From Nocardioidaceae bacterium (GTDB lineage Bacteria; Actinomycetota; Actinomycetes; Propionibacteriales; Nocardioidaceae): a stretch of DNA of 23,493 bases. Location: NCBI GenBank assembly GCA_013698435.1, contig JACCVA010000197.1:1-23493 (forward strand). Direction: 5' to 3'. The notes below the pieces were generated by a model. The model was given only the letters and a program-made list of their open reading frames with translations, made no database searches and was not told the DNA's origin. The translations under genes and the position numbers were made by a program. Each line of letters starts with the position of its first letter. Position 1 is the first letter of the stretch. Below are positions 13,373 to 19,506 of this stretch, piece by piece.

Positions 13373-14440
13373 GTGGAAGCGATCATCGTGGCCGGTGGGT
13401 TGGGCACCCGGCTGCGGCCGCTGACCGTCACCACGCCCAAGCACCTGCTGCCGGTGGCGGGGACCGCTCTGGTTGCACATCAGCTCGCCAAGCTGGCCGA
13501 GGCAGGGGTCGCGCGTGTCGTGCTGGCCACGAGCTACCACGCCGACCAGTTCGAGCCGGAGCTGGGCGACGGCCGCACGTGGGGCGTCGAGCTCAGCTAC
13601 GTCACGGAGCGAGAGCTGCTCGGCACCGGCGGCGCCATCCGCAACGCTGCGGCACATCTCGAGTCAGCGGCAGACGACCCGGTGGTGATCCTCAACGGCG
13701 ACATCCTCAGCGGGCACAGCCTCGAGGCACAGCTGCGCCACCACGAAACGGCGTCGGCTGACGTCACCTTGCACCTCGTCGAGGTGCCCGACGCCCGAGC
13801 GTACGGGTGTGTGCCAACCCACGACGGACGGGTGACGGCTTTCCTCGAGAAGTCCCCGGACCCGGTCTCACGCCAGATCAATGCCGGCTGCTACGTCTTC
13901 AGACGCTCGGTCGTCGACGACATACCCGCCGGCCGGGTCGTGTCCGTCGAGCGCGAGACCTTCCCGTGCCTGGTTGCGGCCGGTGCACTCGTGCTCGGGC
14001 ATCTTGACCAGCGTTACTGGATCGACGTCGGCACACCGGCGGCGCTGTGCCGGGCATCGGCGGACGTCGTGCGCGGAGTGGCGCACAGTGCAGCGTTTCG
14101 GGGTGTGCCCGGCGAGGCCTTCGTCGCACCCGATGCGACGTTGGCGGCAGGTGCGTCGGCGTACGGCGGAAGCTCGCTCGGTGCGGGTGTCACCGTCGCC
14201 GCCATGGCAGTGGTGGACGGCAGTGTGGTCGCCAGCGGCGCGACGATCGGCGAAGGTGCGCTGGTGGTCGACTCGGTCGTGGGGCCTGGTGCCAAGGTCG
14301 GTGCAGGCGTCGTGCTGCGTGAGGCGGTCATCGGGGACCAGGCTGTGGTCGGGGACGGCTGCGAGCTGGTCGCCGGAGCGCGGGTGTGGCCAGGCCACCA
14401 GCTCGCCCCCGGTGCGGTCCGGTTCTCACCGGACGTGTGA
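13373..14440 (+). CDS. manC: ManC/RmlA2-type sugar-1-phosphate nucleotidyltransferase
   Basis: From the GTG at 13373 (MEAIIVAGGLGTRLRPLT) the product is 355 residues. A TTG at 13361 is possible but would extend past the usual first strand. The nucleotidyltransferase signature GGLGTRLRP (8-16), the TPKHLLPVAG lysine motif, ELLGTGGAIRNA, the metal-binding VILNGDIL, FLEKSPD and the YWIDVGTP motif are all visible. The C-terminal third (from about 240) is a left-handed beta-helix with hexad repeats (GVTVAAMAVVDGSVVASGATIGEGALVVDSVV). Enzymes of this type activate a sugar-1-phosphate to an NDP-sugar. The neighbouring fbiB-fbiA-whiB2 arrangement matches mycobacterial Rv3264c, annotated as mannose-1-phosphate guanylyltransferase, so GDP-mannose is the best guess. 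The nucleotide and sugar cannot be fixed from motifs alone. It is convergent with the next gene across 15 bp. Confidence 0.88.
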   Translation: MEAIIVAGGLGTRLRPLTVTTPKHLLPVAGTALVAHQLAKLAEAGVARVVLATSYHADQFEPELGDGRTWGVELSYVTERELLGTGGAIRNAAAHLESAADDPVVILNGDILSGHSLEAQLRHHETASADVTLHLVEVPDARAYGCVPTHDGRVTAFLEKSPDPVSRQINAGCYVFRRSVVDDIPAGRVVSVERETFPCLVAAGALVLGHLDQRYWIDVGTPAALCRASADVVRGVAHSAAFRGVPGEAFVAPDATLAAGASAYGGSSLGAGVTVAAMAVVDGSVVASGATIGEGALVVDSVVGPGAKVGAGVVLREAVIGDQAVVGDGCELVAGARVWPGHQLAPGAVRFSPDV

Positions 14441-14455
14441 CACGGGGCTGTCGCG

Positions 14456-14908
14456 TCACAGGTGGGTGAGCCACGCGATCCCGCCGAGCAGGGCGGCGAA
14501 CTGCAGTGTGCGACCGAGGATGATCATGGCATGGAAGAGCACCCTGCTGAACTGCAGCTGACCGGCGAGCACCGCCGTGATCGCCAGTGGCGGGAGCGCG
14601 ACCAGCGCCGAGGTGAAGATGAGCACCGCGACGAGCCACGGCTTGTCGTGGGTCTGCTTGTGAACCTTGTCGTAGCGCCGTTTCCAGTCCGGCTTCTCCA
14701 TCTGCCTGCGCACGAAGCTCCACCGCATCGACGACCTGCTCACCTCGTACCAAGGGATCTTGCCGACGGACTGGCCGATGCCGGCAACGGTGGCCACCCA
14801 CCACAGGTTCAGGTCCCCAACGGTCGCGGCGATGCTCGCGATGTAGATCTCCATGTTGATGACCGGGACGACGGCCGTCAGCACGCCCATCCCGAAGGTC
14901 GCGATCAA
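14456..14908 (-). CDS. Small VTT/DedA-like membrane protein
   Basis: The 150-residue product has about four hydrophobic segments: FGMGVLTAVVPVINMEIYIASIAA, WWVATVAGIGQSVGKIPWYEVSR, WLVAVLIFTSALVALPPLAITAVLAG and the C-terminal FHAMIILGRTLQFAALLGGIAWL. The PVINMEIY start, the GIGQSVGKIPWYEVSR re-entrant-like segment and the PPLAITAVLAGQLQ stretch resemble the VTT (SNARE-associated/DedA) fold, though it is shorter than typical DedA proteins of about 200 residues. The only early start in the open frame is TTG at 14908, since the stop just upstream coincides with the end of the DUF3105 gene and no ATG or GTG lies between. An ATG at codon 7 is the alternative. It is the last gene of the minus-strand cluster, 48 bp after DUF3105. 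Lipid or small-molecule transport is a family guess only. Confidence 0.72.
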   Translation of the reverse strand: MIATFGMGVLTAVVPVINMEIYIASIAATVGDLNLWWVATVAGIGQSVGKIPWYEVSRSSMRWSFVRRQMEKPDWKRRYDKVHKQTHDKPWLVAVLIFTSALVALPPLAITAVLAGQLQFSRVLFHAMIILGRTLQFAALLGGIAWLTHL

Positions 14909-14956
14909 CAGCTTCAGCGCCCGCCCCTGCCCTCGGTGTTTCGCTCGGTCGGGTGG

Positions 14957-15727
14957 TCAGCCGCCCTGGTGCCAGAGGAAGCCCTCAGGTGCGTCGTCGT
15001 AGGGGTACTTCTTCATGAACGAGTCGAGCACGGCGCCGGAGAACGTGTCGCAGTACAAGCTCTCACCGAAGGAATCTTGCGGCTTGTTGTCGGTCGCCGG
15101 CTTGTAGGTGGGCTGGTGGATCGACCAGTGCGTCAGCGCGATGTGCTTGCCTTCCGGGATCGGGTCGCCGTCGTCGGAGGTCCACGGAGCAAGGATCATG
15201 TTGTAGCGCGGGTCGTCACCCTCGGCGTCGAACTTGGCGGCAGTCGCCTCCAGCACCTGCATCTGCTCGTCGTCCGAGGCGACTGAGTCGTCGTACCAGA
15301 CGATCGTCCAGCCGTGCTCGAGGTTGTGCGCCAGCCGCTCCACCTCGGGTCGGTCTTCTGCGTCATACATGTGGACGCCACCCTCGGCCGCCGAAGGGTT
15401 ATGGGCGCCGAAGGACGGCGGCTGCACGGCGTAGTCCACCCGGTCGGTGGTGTGCTCTCCTTGGCCGGAGGCGACATCCTCCTTGATGGGGCTGCAGCCG
15501 GCGCCCGTCTCCTTCGCGCCGATCTCGTTGAGCGCCTGCTTCTTGAGCGCTTCCTTCTCCCTGCGGTCCTGGAGGATGGAGTAGCCCGCGATGCCGACGA
15601 TGATCAGCGCCACCACGACGCAAGCCGCGACCACGGCGAGCGTGCGACGCCGCTCGGCAGCCTGCGCCTGCCGGCGCATCTGCTCGACCTGCTCGCGGCG
15701 GTCACGGTTCTTGTTCGACTTGCTCAT
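14957..15727 (-). CDS. DUF3105 membrane-anchored extracytoplasmic protein
   Basis: The ATG at 15727 gives 256 residues; upstream in-frame codons run into fbiB territory and are rejected. A highly charged N-terminus (SKSNKNRDRREQVEQMRRQAQAAERRR) precedes one membrane helix (about 29-51, LAVVAACVVVALIIVGIAGYSIL), so most of the protein lies outside. The DUF3105 core is recognisable: GCSPIKEDVASGQGEHT, VDYAVQPPSFGAHNP, the signature LAHNLEHGWTIVWYDDSV, NMILAPW and ALTHWSIHQ. Two cysteines (in GAGCSPI and LYCDTF) could pair. The function of DUF3105 is unknown. The conserved His residues in NLEHGW and LTHW make metal binding thinkable, but this is speculation. It begins 46 bp after the fbiB stop and is followed by the VTT membrane gene, so the three may be co-transcribed. 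Confidence 0.88.
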   Translation of the reverse strand: MSKSNKNRDRREQVEQMRRQAQAAERRRTLAVVAACVVVALIIVGIAGYSILQDRREKEALKKQALNEIGAKETGAGCSPIKEDVASGQGEHTTDRVDYAVQPPSFGAHNPSAAEGGVHMYDAEDRPEVERLAHNLEHGWTIVWYDDSVASDDEQMQVLEATAAKFDAEGDDPRYNMILAPWTSDDGDPIPEGKHIALTHWSIHQPTYKPATDNKPQDSFGESLYCDTFSGAVLDSFMKKYPYDDAPEGFLWHQGG

Positions 15728-15773
15728 CAACGGGGCTCTCGACCTTTCGGGGACCGGCGTGGCGGCGATCAGT

Positions 15774-16844
15774 CTACGGGGCCAGACAACGCAGGAGTGC
15801 CACCGTGCGTCGTCCCGGCCGAGGGGTGACCGGATCCACATCGTCGACCGCGAGCCGGTATGCCGCCGCAAGCACCCGGGCGCGCTCAGTGAGCTCACCG
15901 GCGTGGAAGTACGCCTGCGGCCCCGCTGCCTCCACCACCTCGACGGTCAGCAGCCAGGACCGGGGCGGCGACGTACCGCCCGTGGCCCGGTGCACGCTCA
16001 CCACGACCTGTTCGTGTTCCGACCTCAGCTCTGCCCAGGGCATGACGTCCGAGTCGATCAGAGGAGGAAAGTGCGCCAGCGCCACCTGGTCGTCGCGCAT
16101 CGCCGCCGCGACGGCAGCCTCCCGGGCACCCAGCCCGAACAGGTCCAAGGCGCTGTCGCGGATCAGCTCCGCTGCTCCAGGCCCGTGGCTGCCCGGCGCC
16201 AGCACGAGCTCCCCGAGCCCGCGCAGCACCGCCACCGGTTGGTCGCTGAACTTCCCTTTCACCAGGTCCGCCGCGGCTGCTACCTCGTCCGCGACCGCAG
16301 GTGCGGTGACGGTGAGCTCGTTGCCGTGGCGGTCGTGCGCGCCGCGAAGCTCGACCAGGCCGTGCAGGCCGGCGCAGCCGATGGCCAGGTCGATCTGCCC
16401 GTTGCGCCAGGCCCGGCCCAGCGTGTCGGTGATGATCACAGCCACGTTGTGACCGGTAGCGCTGTACACCCGCTCGCGCAGGGACTTCGCCGAGGCGTCG
16501 GGATCGAGCGGGAGAACTACGACGGTGCCGAGCGGCGTGTTCGACGCGTCGACTCCCGCTGCGGCGAGGACCAGACCATGGCGCGTCTCGGCGATGACGG
16601 AGTCTGCGCGTCGCGCCAGCACCCGCACGGTCTCGTCGGACACGACGCTGGCCCGGTCGGCGTCGCGGGTCCTGCCCTCCGCCTTGCTGACCACCTTGCT
16701 GGTCACCACCGCGATGTCGCCGTCGCGCAGGGAGGCCGTCTCCACCAGCAGCGTGGCCAGGTCGTCGCCGGCGCTGATCTCCGGCCACTTGACACCTCGC
16801 AGGCTCACAGTCGAGTCGCCCATCGGCGGCAGCTGCGGCCTCAC
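15774..16844 (-). CDS. fbiB: Coenzyme F420:L-glutamate ligase (CofE domain), without the FbiB nitroreductase domain
   Basis: The GTG at 16844 overlaps the fbiA stop as GTGA, giving 356 residues; an ATG seven codons in is the alternative. Residues 10-245 are a complete CofE domain: AVVTSKVVSKAEGR (45-58), SNTPLGTVVVLPLDPDASA (101-119), the metal/GTP-binding ITDTLGRAWRNGQIDLAIG (138-156), GNELTVTAPAVADEVAAAADLVKGKF (174-199) and RGLGE (208-212). CofE adds gamma-linked glutamates to F420-0 using GTP. In mycobacterial FbiB a roughly 200-residue FMN nitroreductase domain follows and reduces dehydro-F420-0. Here residues 246-356 are a different, shorter module containing DSDVMPWAELRSEHEQVVVSV, RSWLLTVEVVE and ERARVLAAAYRLAVDDVDP, which I do not recognise. 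Operon partner fbiA lies directly upstream. Confidence 0.9.
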   Translation of the reverse strand: MRPQLPPMGDSTVSLRGVKWPEISAGDDLATLLVETASLRDGDIAVVTSKVVSKAEGRTRDADRASVVSDETVRVLARRADSVIAETRHGLVLAAAGVDASNTPLGTVVVLPLDPDASAKSLRERVYSATGHNVAVIITDTLGRAWRNGQIDLAIGCAGLHGLVELRGAHDRHGNELTVTAPAVADEVAAAADLVKGKFSDQPVAVLRGLGELVLAPGSHGPGAAELIRDSALDLFGLGAREAAVAAAMRDDQVALAHFPPLIDSDVMPWAELRSEHEQVVVSVHRATGGTSPPRSWLLTVEVVEAAGPQAYFHAGELTERARVLAAAYRLAVDDVDPVTPRPGRRTVALLRCLAP

Positions 16845-17839
16845 CCGGCGTTCCGCCGGATCGAGCCGGCCAGCTCGACAGCCTCGGCGGCCAGTGCGCG
16901 AGAGGTGTCCCGATCGCTGAGGTAGAGCGGGACCGCTCGCGCCAGGAGGCCTGCGTCGGTGAGCTCGGGCAGGGCATCACTGTCGGAGTCGTCGACGAGC
17001 CAGCCGTCAATCAGGCCGCCATGACTGCGCGCGCCGTAGTGCACACCCACGGCAGCCGCGGAGACGTCGACGCCGATGGCAGGCAGCAGTCGGTCCGCCA
17101 TGCCTCGCACCGGTGAGCCGCTGATGATGGGGGAGACCCCGACCACGGCGGCGCCGGTCGAGCGGACGGCGTCGGCGATGCCCGGCACGGCAAGGATCGT
17201 GCCGACGGACACCACCGGGTTGGACGGCGAGACGAGAAGGACGTCCGCGTCAGCAATCGCCTCGAGCACGCCGGGGCCGGGGCTGGCCTTGTCGGCGCCG
17301 ACGGGGACGACGGCGTGAGCGACCGGAGCGTGCAGGCGTACCCAGTACTCCTGAAAGTGCACGGCCCGGCGCCCGTCCGGAGCGCCAGCGTCGTCGATGA
17401 CGACGTGGGTCTCGACGCGGTCATCGGTCATCGGGATGAGTGTGACCCCCAGGTCCCAGCGCGCGCACAGGGCGGCCGTGATCTCCGACAGCGGGTATCC
17501 GGCGCCGAGCATCTGCGTACGGACCAGGTGGGTGGCAAGGTCGCGGTCGCCGAGTCCGAACCAGGCCGGTTCTACGCCGTACGCCGCCAGCTCCTCCTTC
17601 GCGTGCCACGTCTCGTCGCGCCGGCCCCACCCGCGGTCGGGGTCGATGCCGCCGCCGAGGGTGTACATCACCGTGTCGAGGTCGGGGCACACCCGCAGAC
17701 CGAACAGCCAGATGTCGTCGGCGGTGTTGCCGACCACAGTTACCTGTGCCTCGTCCTGGTCGCCGGTGGCGAGGGCGTCGCGGAGACCGGCCACGAACCT
17801 GGCGCCACCGATTCCCCCTGACAGCACGGCGACCTTCAT
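16841..17839 (-). CDS. fbiA: 2-phospho-L-lactate transferase / FbiA, coenzyme F420 biosynthesis
   Basis: The 332-residue product begins MKVAVLSGGIGGARFVAGL, the phosphate-binding start of the CofD/FbiA family. Other family motifs are VVGNTADDIWLFGLRVCPDLDTVMYTLGGGID with the metal-binding Asp residues, RGWGRRDETWHAKEEL, GLGDRDLATHLVRT, VHFQEYWVRLHAP, and VLLVSPSNPVVSVGTILAVPGI. The enzyme joins Fo with an activated 2-phospholactate or phosphoenolpyruvate moiety to give F420-0 or its dehydro form. Actinobacterial enzymes of this type are thought to use the enolpyruvyl donor. Length is normal. It overlaps fbiB by 4 bp, giving the usual actinobacterial pair. No Shine-Dalgarno sequence precedes the ATG at 17839; a TACCCT hexamer lies 6 nt upstream, so the transcript may be leaderless. 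Confidence 0.95.
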   Translation of the reverse strand: MKVAVLSGGIGGARFVAGLRDALATGDQDEAQVTVVGNTADDIWLFGLRVCPDLDTVMYTLGGGIDPDRGWGRRDETWHAKEELAAYGVEPAWFGLGDRDLATHLVRTQMLGAGYPLSEITAALCARWDLGVTLIPMTDDRVETHVVIDDAGAPDGRRAVHFQEYWVRLHAPVAHAVVPVGADKASPGPGVLEAIADADVLLVSPSNPVVSVGTILAVPGIADAVRSTGAAVVGVSPIISGSPVRGMADRLLPAIGVDVSAAAVGVHYGARSHGGLIDGWLVDDSDSDALPELTDAGLLARAVPLYLSDRDTSRALAAEAVELAGSIRRNAG

Positions 17840-17845
17840 ACAGGC

Positions 17846-17851
17846 AGGGTA
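17846..17851 (-). promoter_or_regulatory. -10-like hexamer of a probable leaderless promoter for fbiA
   Basis: On the minus strand TACCCT ends 6 nt before the ATG at 17839, so transcription would begin on the start codon. The remainder of the 117-bp gap to the divergent gene at 17957 shows no clear second promoter, although TTGTCA at 17870-17875 could be a -35 for the plus-strand gene. Confidence 0.4.
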
Positions 17852-17956
17852 GTCAGCGCTGCGGCGAGGTTGTCACCGGCTGGCCCGTCGTTGTGGCAGG
17901 GTAGGAGTGGCCCATTTCCACCGATTGTCTCCGCACACCTCATCAGGGGGTCCACC

Positions 17957-18985
17957 GTGATCACGGACGCTACAAAGAAATTCCGCGAGATCTTTGCCTA
18001 CGCACTGTTGGGCGTCGCTGCTCTCTACTTCATCAGCGCCGTGTCACTGCTCTTCAAGAGCGAGGAGGACTTCGGTGGCGCAGGCTTCGCCGACCGCGCC
18101 GCCACGGTTGGCTACCTCTTCACCCACCCGATCCTGGTGGTGTCCCTGGCGGCGGCGGTCGCGCTCGTCGCGGGCTTCTCGGAGGCGAGCAAGAACGCCA
18201 AGGTGGTCGTGATGGTGGCGCTGGGGCTCGGTGCTCTGTCGCTGCTGTTCGCGCTGATCTCGTGGTTCAGCGCGTTCGGCGCCGACAGCGAAGGTGGCCT
18301 CGAGGTGTTCAACGGTGTGTTCGGTGCCGGCAAGCTGGTCGGCATCTTGCTGGGTCTGGCCCAGCTGCTGTTCCTCGGTCTGGTGGTGTTCTTCGCGTTC
18401 AGCGTCCTGCGGGCGTTCCCCAAGACCGCGCCCAGCAGCCAGTGGGGGCAACAGGGCTACGGACAGCTTGGCGGACAGACGTGGGGTCAGCAGGACCAGG
18501 GCTACGCCGCGCAGGGTGGGCAGGGCTGGGGCCAGCAGGACCAGCCCTACGCCGCGCAGGGTGGGCAGGGCTGGGGCCAGCAGGACCAGGGCTACGTCCA
18601 GCCGGGCCAGCAGTCCTACGGGCAGGAGTACTCGACCGGCGGTGCCACAGCCGCCAGTTGGGGCAACCAGTCCCAGGCCGAGCAGCAGCAGCAGCAGCCG
18701 CCGCCGCCGCCGCAAGGTCAGCCGGCCTCCTCGTGGGACCAGTCGGCGTCGCAGGGCTGGGGCCAGGAGCAGGCGCAGCCGGCGTGGGGTGAGCAGCCGG
18801 CCGACGCTCCGCAGCAGCAGTGGGGTGCGACACCCACCTCCGGGGAGCCCGTCCCGCCAGCGTCGACCGAGCAGGCGCCGGCCACAGAACCCGGAACCGA
18901 CCCCAACGCCAACCCCAACGACCCCGACCGGCGTGACGACCAGCCGCCGCAGCAGGGCGGCTGGTGGCAGCAGCCGTCGCAATAG
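17957..18985 (+). CDS. Four-helix membrane protein with Gln/Gly/Trp/Pro-rich repetitive tail
   Basis: The GTG at 17957 has AGGGGG at 17945-17950, so the longer open frame from 17870 is rejected; the product is 342 residues. The first 155 or so residues hold four membrane helices: IFAYALLGVAALYFISAVSLL, TVGYLFTHPILVVSLAAAVALVAGF, VVVMVALGLGALSLLFALISWFS and LVGILLGLAQLLFLGLVVFFAFSVLRAF. The remaining roughly 185 residues form a low-complexity, probably disordered tail. It contains a 15-residue repeat (WGQQDQGYAAQGGQG) in two near-exact copies plus a partial third, a Q5P5 run, and an acidic, Pro-rich end finishing GGWWQQPSQ. With helix ends near both termini the tail should face the cytoplasm, but topology is a prediction. 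I do not recognise the family. Its position between fbiA and whiB2 is the only functional hint. Confidence 0.85.
   Translation: MITDATKKFREIFAYALLGVAALYFISAVSLLFKSEEDFGGAGFADRAATVGYLFTHPILVVSLAAAVALVAGFSEASKNAKVVVMVALGLGALSLLFALISWFSAFGADSEGGLEVFNGVFGAGKLVGILLGLAQLLFLGLVVFFAFSVLRAFPKTAPSSQWGQQGYGQLGGQTWGQQDQGYAAQGGQGWGQQDQPYAAQGGQGWGQQDQGYVQPGQQSYGQEYSTGGATAASWGNQSQAEQQQQQPPPPPQGQPASSWDQSASQGWGQEQAQPAWGEQPADAPQQQWGATPTSGEPVPPASTEQAPATEPGTDPNANPNDPDRRDDQPPQQGGWWQQPSQ
18482..18616 (+). repeat. 45-bp in-frame tandem repeat, about 2.6 copies
   Basis: Units at 18482-18526 and 18527-18571 differ at few bases and encode WGQQDQGYAAQGGQG and WGQQDQPYAAQGGQG. A third copy from 18572 is close for about nine codons (WGQQDQGYV) and then decays. 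The near-identity at DNA level suggests recent duplication and likely length variation between strains. Confidence 0.9.
18683..18712 (+). repeat. Trinucleotide microsatellite (CAG)5(CCG)5
   Basis: Five CAG and five CCG units in frame encode five Gln then five Pro in the membrane protein's tail. Codon purity at the DNA level, rather than mixed synonymous codons, points to slippage as its origin. Confidence 0.9.
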
Positions 18986-19038
18986 TCATCCGCCGGTCAC
19001 TATTCCACGGCGTGTCGTACCAACATTTCGCGTTCTAC

Positions 19039-19068
19039 TTGACGTAGAGGGGCCTACGGGCATGTAAT
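19039..19068 (+). promoter_or_regulatory. Candidate whiB promoter
   Basis: TTGACG (19039-19044) resembles a -35 box and TGTAAT (19063-19068) a -10 box, with 18-bp spacing. The implied start near 19075 would give a leader of about 54 nt before the GTG at 19129. The surrounding stretch is locally AT-rich, which supports the call. Confidence 0.45.
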
Positions 19069-19128
19069 TCCATTAGTGTCGTTTTACGGCGACGCGACGA
19101 GAGTCACCCAGGGTCGAGGAGGCACAAC

Positions 19129-19398
19129 GTGCGGGAAGTCAGCGTACGACAATGGGAAGTGCTCGACAGCGAGGCCGACGCGCTCATATGGCAGGAGCGC
19201 GCCCTGTGCGCTCAAACGGACCCCGAGGCGTTCTTTCCCGAGAAGGGCGGCTCAACCCGCGAGGCCAAGCGGGTGTGCCTGTCCTGCGACGTCCGCGGCG
19301 AGTGCCTGGAGTACGCCCTGTTGAAGGACGAACGGTTCGGCATCTGGGGTGGCCTGTCCGAACGTGAGCGCCGCAAGCTGAAGAAACGCGCAGTCTGA
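19129..19398 (+). CDS. whiB2: WhiB-family iron-sulfur transcriptional regulator, WhiB2/WhmD type
   Basis: The GTG at 19129 has a strong GAGGAGG at 19116-19122, giving 89 residues. The four cysteines that bind the [4Fe-4S] cluster are at 27, 50, 53 and 59 (LCAQTDPEAFFP, VCLSCDVRGEC). They are followed by the WhiB GIWGG turn at 71-75 and a basic C-terminus (SERERRKLKKRAV) for DNA contact. WhiB proteins act with the principal sigma factor. The WhiB2/WhmD branch controls septation and cell division in mycobacteria and sporulation septation in Streptomyces. The assignment to WhiB2 rests on the ending and on the neighbouring fbiA-fbiB-manC genes, as at Rv3260c. The wall-related genes around it make a role in coordinating envelope growth plausible. 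Confidence 0.94.
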   Translation: MREVSVRQWEVLDSEADALIWQERALCAQTDPEAFFPEKGGSTREAKRVCLSCDVRGECLEYALLKDERFGIWGGLSERERRKLKKRAV

Positions 19399-19438
19399 TT
19401 CAAAGGTGACGGCCGTACGCGTGGCAGCGACTGCCGTC

Positions 19439-19444
19439 TAAGGT
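19439..19444 (+). promoter_or_regulatory. Possible -10 element before the large glycosyltransferase gene
   Basis: TAAGGT fits TANNNT in the 108-bp gap after whiB. No -35 is convincing. It would give a leader of about 55-60 nt. Confidence 0.25.
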
Positions 19445-19506
19445 AGGGGCCGACCGCCACTACGGCGCGAACCCGACGTCCCCTCCTGTGCAAGGTGCCT
19501 GCAGTC

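Noticed and set aside
18482..18616. The tandem repeat considered as a CRISPR array or mobile repeat.
   Set aside because: Units are adjacent with no spacers, are multiples of three and stay in frame inside a gene, so it is a coding repeat.
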